The translations under genes and the position numbers were made by a program. A stretch of DNA of 44,847 nucleotides from an uncultured Clostridia bacterium (lineage in GTDB: Bacteria > Bacillota > Clostridia > Oscillospirales > Ruminococcaceae): positions 1 through 44,847 of the forward strand of contig CANQXS010000022.1 in assembly GCA_947627875.1 (NCBI GenBank). The letters run 5' to 3'. Positions 35,002 through 42,402 of this stretch are shown in pieces (the first letter of the stretch is position 1; every line of letters starts with the position of its first letter). A model generated the notes under the pieces. That model did no database searches. It had not been told where the DNA came from and saw only the letters and a program-made list of their open reading frames with translations.

Positions 35002-37029
35002 CTAACCTCCGAAAACCGAATAGCCGCCAAGCATATTTTCGACCCTTTTGCTGAGCGCTTCGCATTCCGGCGATCCGAGCCTTTTAATCAGAAGCTCCGC
35101 TGCGTCCTGGGCGAGCTTTATCAGCTCGGAATCTGCGGCAAGGTCGGCTATTTTCAGCGGCGGCAGACCGTGCTGAGCAGAGCCGAAGAAATCGCCCGGT
35201 CCCCTGAGCTCAAGGTCAGCCTCGGATATCGCAAAGCCGTCGTTGGTAGAGCTGAGAATTTTGAGCCGCTTTCTGCCCTCCTCCGAGGCGCTGTCGGTTA
35301 TAAGTATGCAGTAGGAGCTTCGCGCGCCCCGCCCGACGCGCCCTCTGAGCTGATGGAGCTGCGAAAGCCCGAAACGGTCGGCGTTTTCCACCATCATAAC
35401 CGATGCGTTCGGGACGTCTACCCCGACCTCGACAACAGTAGTGCAGACCAGAATGTCGAGCTCGCCGTCCTTGAAGCGGCGCATTACCTCTTCTTTTTTC
35501 GCTGCGGGGAGCTGCCCGTGGAGCACTCCAATTCTGTAGCCCGCAAATTCGCCCTTTTCGAGCTCCTTCGCGTAGTCGCTGACGTTCTTTATGTCCGAAG
35601 CTCCCTCCTCGACCGCCGGACAGACCACATAAGCCTGACCGCCGGCGTCGAGCTCCTTTCTCACAAAGGCGCAGGCGCGGCTCCTGAGCTTTCCGGTAAC
35701 GGCGTAGGTCTCGATTTTTCTTCTGCCTGCGGGCAGCTCGTCGAGCACCGATATATCGAGCTCGCCGTAGATCATAAGCGCGAGGGTCCGCGGGATCGGA
35801 GTAGCCGACATAACGAGCCTGTGGGGGTTGTTTCCCTTTTTTGCGAGCGCCGAGCGCTGGGCGACGCCGAAGCGGTGCTGCTCGTCGGTTATTACGAGCC
35901 CGAGGCGGTTATATCCCGCGCCCTCCTGAAACAGCGCGTGGGTCCCGACGACAACGTCGTATTCCCCCCGCGAGGCGGCCTCCGAGACCTCGGCTTTTTT
36001 CTTTTTCGTCAATGACCCTATAAGCAGCCCGACCTTAAGCCCCGAGGGCTCCAAAAAAGCCCTCAGAGAGTCGTAATGCTGGAGCGCGAGTATCTCGGTC
36101 GGAGCCATAAGCACCGACTGCGCGCCGTTTTTCGCCGCGATATAGCAGCAGGCAGCCGCGACTGCGGTCTTTCCCGAGCCAACGTCTCCGAGGATAAGCC
36201 TGTTCATCGGGACCGACCTCTCCATATCCGCCATACATTCCGCGATAGCGCGGTTCTGCGCGCCGGTCAGCTTAAATGGCAGCGCCGAGGTGAAGCCCTC
36301 GAGGTCGGGTTTTTTCAGAGCGTATGCGGTAGAGCTGCGCGCCCTCTCGCGAAGGCGCATCATTCCGAGCCTGAGCGTGAGAAGCTCGTCGAAGGCGAGC
36401 CTGCGCCGCGCGGGGAAGACGTCTTCGCGCTCCTTCGGGAAGTGTATCTTCAAAAGCGCCTCAGCCTCGGGCATAAGCCCGCATTTATGCAGTATATCCT
36501 CGGGCAGAAGCTCGACGCGCGCGTTCGTTATCCCCGAAAGCGCCGATTTTACGCAGCCCCTGAGAAGATTCTGGGTGAGACCCGCGGTCAGGGGGTAGAT
36601 AGGCTGTATGCGGTCGGCAACGGTGCTCTTCATTACCGTCGGCGACGACATTTCGCGGCGGGTGAGGTTGCCGGTCACCCTTCCGCAGAAAATATATTTT
36701 TCCCCGACCCTCATCGAGTCGAAGAGATATTTTGAATTGAAAACGGTAACAGTGAGGTCGTCAGAGCCGTCGGTCGCAAGGAGCCGGTAGATCGTCATTC
36801 CCCTGCGGATAAGGGCGGGAGGCTCTTTTTTAACGACCTCCGCCTCGATTATATTGACCTCGTTGAGGACCGCCGAGGCGATCGCAGTTGGCGAGGTGAA
36901 GTCCATATAGCTCCGCGGAAGGTGATATATAAGGTCGCGGACGGTTTTTATGCCGAGCTTTTCAAAGAGCTCAGCCCGCTTCGGACCGACGCCCTTGAGA
37001 TACTGTATGCCGCTGTCGAAATCAGCCAT
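35002..37029 (-). CDS. recG: ATP-dependent DNA helicase RecG
   Basis: 675 residues, full length. The N-terminal wedge/OB domain is about 1-235 (GVGPKRAELFEKLGIKTVRDL, the helix-hairpin-helix start typical of RecG). Superfamily 2 motor: Walker A GDVGSGKTA (281-289), MAPTEILALQHY, LVITDEQHRFGVAQR, MSATPIPRTLAL. The second RecA domain has VCTTVVEVGVDVPNASVM, QLHQLRGRVGRG and the RecG tail LRGPGDFFGSAQHGLP. It remodels stalled replication forks and Holliday junctions. GGGAGG precedes the ATG. Confidence 0.98.
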   Translation of the reverse strand: MADFDSGIQYLKGVGPKRAELFEKLGIKTVRDLIYHLPRSYMDFTSPTAIASAVLNEVNIIEAEVVKKEPPALIRRGMTIYRLLATDGSDDLTVTVFNSKYLFDSMRVGEKYIFCGRVTGNLTRREMSSPTVMKSTVADRIQPIYPLTAGLTQNLLRGCVKSALSGITNARVELLPEDILHKCGLMPEAEALLKIHFPKEREDVFPARRRLAFDELLTLRLGMMRLRERARSSTAYALKKPDLEGFTSALPFKLTGAQNRAIAECMADMERSVPMNRLILGDVGSGKTAVAAACCYIAAKNGAQSVLMAPTEILALQHYDSLRAFLEPSGLKVGLLIGSLTKKKKAEVSEAASRGEYDVVVGTHALFQEGAGYNRLGLVITDEQHRFGVAQRSALAKKGNNPHRLVMSATPIPRTLALMIYGELDISVLDELPAGRRKIETYAVTGKLRSRACAFVRKELDAGGQAYVVCPAVEEGASDIKNVSDYAKELEKGEFAGYRIGVLHGQLPAAKKEEVMRRFKDGELDILVCTTVVEVGVDVPNASVMMVENADRFGLSQLHQLRGRVGRGARSSYCILITDSASEEGRKRLKILSSTNDGFAISEADLELRGPGDFFGSAQHGLPPLKIADLAADSELIKLAQDAAELLIKRLGSPECEALSKRVENMLGGYSVFGG

Positions 37030-37064
37030 TTTCCGCCCTCCCTTCGCCGAGCTTTCCTGCTGTA

Positions 37065-37093
37065 ATTATATAACTTTTTTGTGAGATTTGCAA
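37065..37093 (-). promoter_or_regulatory. Predicted promoter of recG
   Basis: TTGCAA (37088-37093), 17-nt spacer, TATAAT (37065-37070) on the minus strand, 36 nt before the start codon at 37029. Confidence 0.75.
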
Positions 37094-37253
37094 GACGGGA
37101 GAGAGAAATAGTTGCATAATTGCCGTTCGGCGCATAGTCTCATCAGGCTTTGCCGTTGCTTTTGCCCCGAAGACGGTTTATAATCATCCCAATCCGCGAC
37201 AAGATTTTCGGGAAGCTAAAATGCTATAATGCCTGTGAAAAAGGGGGAAGCAG

Positions 37254-37637
37254 ATGGACAACTGGGCTTTAGCGGCGCAAAGGCTTATAGATTATATCGA
37301 GGAGCACGCCTGCGAGAATCCGACGCTGACAGATATTTCGCGCGAGGTCGGATATTCGCCGTTTTACTGCTCCGAGCAGTTTCACCGCCTTGCGGGAACG
37401 ACTATACGAGATTATATCCTGAAGCGTCGGCTTGCTTTGGCGGCGCACGACCTTAGGGAGACCGGTATCCCGATCGTCGAAATTGCCCTTAAATACGGCT
37501 TTTCCGACCAGTCTGAATTTACGAAAATCTTTAAGAAAACATTCGGCTGCACGCCTTATGCCTATCGCAAGCGCCCGACGCCGCTGCCCGTCGTCTGCAA
37601 AAAAATGCTTCTCAAGCCTTTCATCAACAAAAGCTGA
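37254..37637 (+). CDS. AraC-family DNA-binding protein (HTH domain only)
   Basis: 127 residues consisting almost only of the double helix-turn-helix: LTDISREVGYSPFYCSEQFH (first HTH) and IPIVEIALKYGFSDQSEFTKIFKKTFGCTPYAYRK (second HTH, family signature). Relatives of this type usually continue into a GyrI-like effector domain in one chain of about 290 residues. Here a TGA ends the protein, and the effector domain follows as a separate reading frame in the same phase after 9 nt. GGGGG lies 8 nt before the ATG. TATAAT with an extended TG (37225-37230) is a plausible -10, but no good -35 is seen. Confidence 0.88.
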   Translation: MDNWALAAQRLIDYIEEHACENPTLTDISREVGYSPFYCSEQFHRLAGTTIRDYILKRRLALAAHDLRETGIPIVEIALKYGFSDQSEFTKIFKKTFGCTPYAYRKRPTPLPVVCKKMLLKPFINKS

Positions 37638-37646
37638 GGTATTATT

Positions 37647-38156
37647 ATGAGCATTGCAAGCCCGAACATCAGAGTGGAATTTATCCCCGAGCACAAGTAT
37701 CTCGGAGTCTACAAAAGCTTCGAGACGAAAAACGGTCCGATTTGGGCGGGACACGACTGCGAATTGACCTGCGGTATACTTTCAAGCCTTAAGGACAGCG
37801 ACCTCGACCGTATCGTCACCCGCTTCACATCGGGCTGGACTTGGGAAAACGGTCAGCGAAGCTATATTTTCGGAGCGGGAGTTCCGACCGATTACTGCAA
37901 AGAGGTGCCCGAAGGCTTCGAGCTGCGCGGAGAATTCCCCGGCAGCTATTACATCGCTTTCTGCCACCCGCCGTTCGACTATCTGAGCGAGAACGAAAGC
38001 GTGATAAAAGCCGTCGGCGATATGGCTTGGAGCTTTGACCCGAGCAGCCTCGGCTTTGAGTGGAATGAAGACGTCTGTCAGGATTACGAGCGCCATTACC
38101 CCGAGGTTTTAGGGTATCAGATTCTGCGACCCGTAAGAAAAATCAAGAGCAGATAA
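37647..38156 (+). CDS. GyrI-like effector-binding domain protein (split partner of the AraC protein)
   Basis: 169 residues. PNIRVEFIPEHKYLGVYKSF opens a GyrI-like/AraC effector-binding domain, and FELRGEFPGSYYIAFCHPPF lies in its second half. Such domains bind small hydrophobic or cationic ligands and control the attached HTH. The gene is in the same frame as the preceding AraC gene, separated by one TGA and three codons. GAGGT sits over that stop codon at good distance from the ATG, so the domain can be translated on its own. Either a two-protein regulator or a nonsense-split gene is possible; the good ribosome binding site favours the former. Confidence 0.8.
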   Translation: MSIASPNIRVEFIPEHKYLGVYKSFETKNGPIWAGHDCELTCGILSSLKDSDLDRIVTRFTSGWTWENGQRSYIFGAGVPTDYCKEVPEGFELRGEFPGSYYIAFCHPPFDYLSENESVIKAVGDMAWSFDPSSLGFEWNEDVCQDYERHYPEVLGYQILRPVRKIKSR

Positions 38157-38204
38157 AATATCTGCCCACCCGAGCACAAGAGACTTGCGGAACCGCCGAC
38201 GAAA

Positions 38205-38239
38205 AAGCCCTTAGCCATGAAAGTAACAGCTAAGGGCTT
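38205..38239. terminator. Bidirectional terminator between convergent genes
   Basis: AAGCCCTTAGC pairs perfectly with GCTAAGGGCTT around a 13-nt loop, with A-rich and T-rich flanks. It serves both the plus-strand effector-domain gene and the minus-strand TetR gene. Confidence 0.85.
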
Positions 38240-38261
38240 AATATTTTGGAGTTAGCGGCGA

Positions 38262-38825
38262 TTATTCGCCCTCGATCATTTCCCGGCATATCTCGACCGC
38301 GCCGCTTTGGATTATGCGCTTGATCTTCGCGACAAACTCCTCAGGCGGCATGCAGTGTTTATCCAAAAGCCACCGTTCGATGGCGCAAAGGGTCGCGTCG
38401 GCAAAGAAATTTGTCGTGAATTCGTCGGCAACGTCCTCCCCGACGGTATTGGCGACGCGCATTTTTATTATCGGTAACAGGTGTTCGCGAAGATGGTCCG
38501 ACAGTGAATTCTGACCCCTGACGGCGAGCGCCTTGCGATAAAAACTGCGATTCTCATAAAAATGCTCGCAGGCGCGCTCAATGAGCTCCCAACGGTCGTC
38601 CGCAGGCAGATCTTTTGTCCCCGCCGCCGCAAACACGATAAATTCGGTGTCGAAGATCCAGTTTACAAGGTCGTATTTATCCTTAAAATGGTAATAAAAG
38701 CTCTGCCGGTTCATTCCGCACCGTTCGCAGATCTGAGCAATCTGGATTTTTTCGAACGGCTGCTCTTCCATGAGCTCCCGCAAAGCCCCCGCCAAAGCTG
38801 CTTTTGTGATGTTTGAATCTGCCAT
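38262..38825 (-). CDS. TetR/AcrR-family regulator, DhaS-like
   Basis: 187 residues from the ATG at 38825 (GGGAGG upstream). The N-terminal HTH is FEKIQIAQICERCGMNRQSFYYHFKDKYDLVNWIF, the TetR signature helix. The all-helical C-terminus with FYRKALAVRGQNSLSDHL and a late ATLCAIERWLLD fits the TetR_C_8 subgroup that includes the dihydroxyacetone kinase activator-like proteins. The target is unknown, because the neighbours on both sides are transcribed from other units. Confidence 0.9.
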   Translation of the reverse strand: MADSNITKAALAGALRELMEEQPFEKIQIAQICERCGMNRQSFYYHFKDKYDLVNWIFDTEFIVFAAAGTKDLPADDRWELIERACEHFYENRSFYRKALAVRGQNSLSDHLREHLLPIIKMRVANTVGEDVADEFTTNFFADATLCAIERWLLDKHCMPPEEFVAKIKRIIQSGAVEICREMIEGE

Positions 38826-38844
38826 GTGACCGCCTCCCAAGGAT

Positions 38845-38873
38845 ATTATAGCAGGAATCGCGAGACTTTTCAA
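38845..38873 (-). promoter_or_regulatory. Predicted promoter of the TetR gene
   Basis: TTGAAA (38868-38873), 17-nt spacer, TATAAT (38845-38850), only 20 nt before the start codon, so the leader is short. Confidence 0.75.
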
Positions 38874-38960
38874 TGGGGCGGGGGAATTTTTGTTTCGGCG
38901 GTGAGTCGGGAGAGATCAGAGGCTTTTGCGTTTGAGCAATACAAGGTCGCAGATACAAAA

Positions 38961-38993
38961 ACACGAAGTACAGGAAAAATCTGTGCTTCGTGC
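38961..38993 (-). terminator. Terminator after the GH10 xylanase gene
   Basis: On the minus strand GCACGAAGCACAG pairs with CTGTACTTCGTG (one wobble) around an ATTTTTC loop, followed by TTTTTGT. Confidence 0.85.
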
Positions 38994-39040
38994 TTTATTG
39001 TCCAAAGTGGCTGGATCTCTCCGACCTCTTGTCTTTGATT

Positions 39041-40165
39041 TTATCTCTTTTCCGGAAGCTCTATGATGTCCCAGAAGGTGTCTTTCATCTTCATCTCGCG
39101 GTCAAAGAGCATCGGGTAGGTCTCGTGGTGACCGTTGAGCCAGGAGGTGCCGTCGTGGAGCCCCCAGAATATCGCCGAGTCGAGAATGCCTTCCTCGGCA
39201 AGGTCAAGAAGCAGGTTGAACACGCCCACATAGGTCTCGTTGAACTGCTGCTCCTGCTCCTTCGAGAGCGGAATCGAGTTGCCGTTCTGGTCCTCGTTGT
39301 AGCAGTTCATATCCATCTCGGTGACCTCGATGACAAAGTCGGGGTTTATCTCTCTGAGCTTGGCGATTATCCTGAAATTGTCTTCCATTCTCTCGAGGTC
39401 CATTCCGAGACCGATATGCATCTGGAAGCCTACGCCGTCTATCGGAACGCCGTCTTCGAGCATCTTCTTTACGGCGTTATACATCGTTATTACCTTGTTG
39501 GACGAGCTTTCAAGGCTGTAGTCGTTTATGATGAGCCTTGCGTCGGGATCGGCTTCGTGAGCCGCGATAAAGGCGGTCTCGATAAAGTCGTAGCTGTCGC
39601 CGTCGCCGTCGTAGTCGCCCACGATGTTATACCAGTTGGAGCGCCTTAAACCGTAGTCGTCGGCGATGACCTCGTTTACAACGTCCCAGGTATCGACTCT
39701 TCCCTTATAGCGGGAAACTATCGTTGTAACGTGGTCCTTTATCCTCTGAACGAGGAGGTCCGCCGAAGCCTGACCGTTGCCGTCCTTAAAGAACCAGTCG
39801 GGGCACTGGGAATGCCAGATAAGGGTATGCCCGCGCTCGACGATGTCGTTCTCCTCGCAGAAATCAACGAACTTGTCGAAATTGGTGAAGTTATAGGTGT
39901 CTTCCGTGGGGTGGAGGGCGTCGGGCTTCGATTCGTTCTCCAAAACAAGGGTGTCGAACTGCTTGAGTATCATCTTATACTCGTTGCTCTCGGGGTCGTT
40001 GAGGTTCCAGGTGTTGATCGCCGAGCCAATCCTGAAGTAGTCTTTATAAGCTTCGGCAAGCGAGGGGGCGTCGTCCTCGTAGCTGTAGGTCGCCTTTGCT
40101 CCGCAGGAGGTCAGCAGCACGGCAGCCGCGACGACTGCGCAGAGTATTCTCATAATGCGTTCCAT
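39041..40165 (-). CDS. GH10 endo-1,4-beta-xylanase, lipoprotein
   Basis: 374 residues. Signal peptide with lipobox LLTSC (Cys21), so the enzyme is held on the outer face of the membrane. GH10 barrel motifs in order: GSAINTWNL, HTLIWHSQCPDWFF, WDVVNEV with acid/base Glu165, NDYSLES, GVGFQMHIGLG and VIEVTEMDM with nucleophile Glu283, then FWGLHDGTSWL. It cuts the xylan backbone. No carbohydrate-binding or dockerin module is attached, although a cohesin gene lies close by. AAGGAG precedes the ATG. It lies 23 nt after the AraC regulator gene and is almost certainly co-transcribed with it. Confidence 0.95.
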   Translation of the reverse strand: MERIMRILCAVVAAAVLLTSCGAKATYSYEDDAPSLAEAYKDYFRIGSAINTWNLNDPESNEYKMILKQFDTLVLENESKPDALHPTEDTYNFTNFDKFVDFCEENDIVERGHTLIWHSQCPDWFFKDGNGQASADLLVQRIKDHVTTIVSRYKGRVDTWDVVNEVIADDYGLRRSNWYNIVGDYDGDGDSYDFIETAFIAAHEADPDARLIINDYSLESSSNKVITMYNAVKKMLEDGVPIDGVGFQMHIGLGMDLERMEDNFRIIAKLREINPDFVIEVTEMDMNCYNEDQNGNSIPLSKEQEQQFNETYVGVFNLLLDLAEEGILDSAIFWGLHDGTSWLNGHHETYPMLFDREMKMKDTFWDIIELPEKR

Positions 40166-40188
40166 AGTAAATCTCCTTAAAATAAAAT

Positions 40189-40977
40189 TCAGTTGTCTTC
40201 CGGCTTTTTCTGCTTTGCGAGCACGAGCTTGCGATATTGCAGCGGGCTCATTCCCGCGATTATCTTAAACTGGCGGCAGAAGTGCTCGATGCTCTGATAT
40301 CCGCAGAGCTGGGCTATCTTCTGAGAGGAATACGCCGAGCTTTGCAGATATTCCTTCGCGAGGTCTACTCTGCGGTTGAGAACGTCCTGCATGCAGGAAA
40401 CGCCGAACTGCTTCTTGTAGATGCTCTGGAGGTATCCCGTGCTGACGTGGACCCTCTGAGCCATCTCGTTTACGGTCCACTGATAGTCGGGGCGGGTCTG
40501 GATATCGTAGCGCAGGTTTATAAGCGCGCGCTGCTGCTCGGTCATGCTGTTGTCTTCGACCGATTCCGCTATCTTCATCACCATAAGCCTTAGGAGCATT
40601 CCCATCGACTGCTGGCTGTAGGCAAAATCGGAGAAGAATTCCTTTACAAGCACGTTGAAGAGATTGTCCATGCTCTCGGGGGAGCGGAGGGCTATCGGCT
40701 TGCCGAAGGGGATATTTACCTTCTCGATGAAGTCCTCGTCGGTGTAGAACCTTACATAGTAGTTAGCGTAAGGACCGTCGTATGCCTCGTAAGCCGCGGG
40801 CATATGGGGCGGGTAAAGCATTACAGTGTCGGGCGGGACGACCGTCTCGCCGTTTTCCGTCCTTACCTTTGCGAAGGATTTTGTCTGCACAAGGAGCCAC
40901 CAATCGTGCAAATCGTCAAAATAATTGAAGCCGGGCTCGTGAACGGAATTTAGCCATACGAAGTTTATGTCAACCAT
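40189..40977 (-). CDS. AraC-family transcriptional regulator of the xylanase locus
   Basis: 262 residues from the ATG at 40977 (GGAGG upstream; a 20-residue longer reading would run into the promoter). The N-terminal cupin-like sensing domain is about 1-150 (GETVVPPDTVMLYPPHMPAAY). The C-terminal double HTH is TVNEMAQRVHVSTGYLQSIY and SSQKIAQLCGYQSIEHFCRQF with GMSPLQYRK. The cupin domain probably senses a xylo-oligosaccharide, judged only from its co-transcription with the GH10 gene. It may autoregulate. Confidence 0.9.
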   Translation of the reverse strand: MVDINFVWLNSVHEPGFNYFDDLHDWWLLVQTKSFAKVRTENGETVVPPDTVMLYPPHMPAAYEAYDGPYANYYVRFYTDEDFIEKVNIPFGKPIALRSPESMDNLFNVLVKEFFSDFAYSQQSMGMLLRLMVMKIAESVEDNSMTEQQRALINLRYDIQTRPDYQWTVNEMAQRVHVSTGYLQSIYKKQFGVSCMQDVLNRRVDLAKEYLQSSAYSSQKIAQLCGYQSIEHFCRQFKIIAGMSPLQYRKLVLAKQKKPEDN

Positions 40978-41041
40978 TTCTTTTCCTCCCGTAAAATATT
41001 TTATTTTCCGCGCTTCCGCCAAGCGCAATATATACACTTAT

Positions 41042-41070
41042 ATAATAACTCATATCCGTTCATTTGTCAA
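41042..41070 (-). promoter_or_regulatory. Predicted promoter of the AraC-GH10 operon
   Basis: TTGACA (41065-41070), 17-nt spacer, TATTAT (41042-41047) on the minus strand, about 65 nt before 40977. It is divergent from the cohesin promoter. Confidence 0.75.
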
Positions 41071-41128
41071 ATGTTTTTTTGCGGATAATCATTTTTTGTT
41101 AAATTTTTTTAATTTGTAAAAATGACTG

Positions 41129-41157
41129 TTGCTTTTGTGAATGAATAGTGCTATAAT
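41129..41157 (+). promoter_or_regulatory. Predicted promoter of the cohesin gene
   Basis: TTGCTT (41129-41134), 17-nt spacer, TATAAT (41152-41157) with an extended TG, 40 nt before the start codon at 41197. Confidence 0.75.
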
Positions 41158-41196
41158 ATCAAAGTATGATTCATCTTTTTCGGAGAGGAAGATTTT

Positions 41197-42228
41197 ATGT
41201 TCAGAAAAATTTCGGCTGTTTTAGCCGTTTTTACCGCGGCTCTGCTTATGATGGGAGCCGCCTCGGAGCAAAGGCGGGGCTCCTGCACCATTATTCAGAC
41301 AAGCTATGCCCAATCCGGCGAAACCTTTACGGTCGACCTTGTTATGAGCAACAACCCGGGCGTCAAATCTTTGACCTGCAATTTCCGCTTCACCTACAGC
41401 GAAATAGAATTCGTAGAGGCATCGGACAAGGGTCTTATAAGCGGATACTACTGCGTGCCGAACGGCGCTATGGTCCAGCTCGTCTGGTCGGGGACCGACG
41501 GGGTCGACGTTACCGATAACGGCGTTTTGGCAACGCTTACCTTCCGTGCAAAGAATATCCCCGAATCGGGAACGCTCATCTATAACACCGTTACCGCCCG
41601 CACCGCCGGAAATATCGCGGCGCCCGTCGACGGCGCAACGGCGATAGTCTATTCCGGCACCGAGGCGAGCGACCCCGCTCAGGAAGTTCCGCCCGAAGTG
41701 GATATACCCGAGTTCACCGTTTCCGAGGAGACCGACCCCGAAGAAGAGGTTATCGACGATGAGCCCGCCGAGACCGTCAACGACGAGACAGAGTTCGTCC
41801 CCGACGAGACCGAGCCGCCCGTTACCACCGCCGAACCTGTTACCACCACTCAGGCGACCACCACCACGAGGGCGACTACCACAAGGGCAACCACTCGGGC
41901 GACCACCACAAGAAGGTCAACTACCCCCGCTCCCGAGACTACCCCGGCACCCGAAACCACCCCCGAGCCGGAGACAACTCCGGAGCCCGAGACGACTCCC
42001 GAGCCCGTCACCACCACCGCACCCACCACCGTGCCCGAGACGACCGTTACCGAGCCCACGACGACCGAGAGCACGACCGTTTCCACATACGGCGCCTTCG
42101 CTGAGGTATATGACGACGGAGTGGACAACACAGAGGCAAATTCCGGAACGCTCCTGATTGCGCTGATGATGCTCGCGCTTACGGCGGTAGTTGTTCTGGC
42201 GATAGAATATTACAAGCGCAGCCGCTGA
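41197..42228 (+). CDS. Single-cohesin, membrane-anchored surface protein (anchoring scaffoldin-like)
   Basis: 343 residues. Signal peptide about 1-22. Cohesin-like domain about 29-153: GETFTVDLVMSNNPGVKSLT, CNFRFTYSEIEFVEASDKG and NGVLATLTFRAKN follow the type I cohesin strand pattern. Residues 155-310 form an acidic, then Thr/Pro-rich linker built from short units (TTPEPE, ATTTR, TTPAPE). A C-terminal membrane helix, LLIALMMLALTAVVVLAIEYY, and a basic tail anchor it. It would hold dockerin-bearing enzymes at the cell surface. No dockerin is seen in any protein of this window. GAGAGG precedes the ATG. Another secreted beta-sandwich adhesin is the main alternative. Confidence 0.82.
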   Translation: MFRKISAVLAVFTAALLMMGAASEQRRGSCTIIQTSYAQSGETFTVDLVMSNNPGVKSLTCNFRFTYSEIEFVEASDKGLISGYYCVPNGAMVQLVWSGTDGVDVTDNGVLATLTFRAKNIPESGTLIYNTVTARTAGNIAAPVDGATAIVYSGTEASDPAQEVPPEVDIPEFTVSEETDPEEEVIDDEPAETVNDETEFVPDETEPPVTTAEPVTTTQATTTTRATTTRATTRATTTRRSTTPAPETTPAPETTPEPETTPEPETTPEPVTTTAPTTVPETTVTEPTTTESTTVSTYGAFAEVYDDGVDNTEANSGTLLIALMMLALTAVVVLAIEYYKRSR

Positions 42229-42244
42229 TAAAATTTAAGTTTAG

Positions 42245-42280
42245 AATCCGTTCCGCAGTTAAATGCGGGGCGGATTTTTT
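42245..42280 (+). terminator. Terminator after the cohesin gene
   Basis: A 13-bp stem, AATCCG-TT-CCGCA with TGCGG-GG-CGGATT (two T-G pairs), 6-nt loop, followed by T4. Confidence 0.9.
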
Positions 42281-42332
42281 GCACTGCGAATTTTCGATGA
42301 GAAAAGGTCAATATTATTCAATGCTTATGTCA

Positions 42333-42361
42333 TTGATATTGCAGCCGCCGTCGGGTATTAT
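42333..42361 (+). promoter_or_regulatory. Predicted promoter of the GH31 gene
   Basis: TTGATA (42333-42338), 17-nt spacer, TATTAT (42356-42361), 41 nt before the start codon at 42403. Confidence 0.65.
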
Positions 42362-42402
42362 ATAAGTATAACAAATATTTTGCAAAAACGAGGTCGAGGT
42401 TT

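Noticed and set aside
37782-38096. Open frame opposite the GyrI-like gene
   Set aside because: No ribosome binding site or domain; the plus-strand gene has both.
41829-42070. Tandem repeats that could be read as a CRISPR-like array
   Set aside because: Units are only 6-18 nt, lie in frame in a Thr/Pro linker, and have no spacers.
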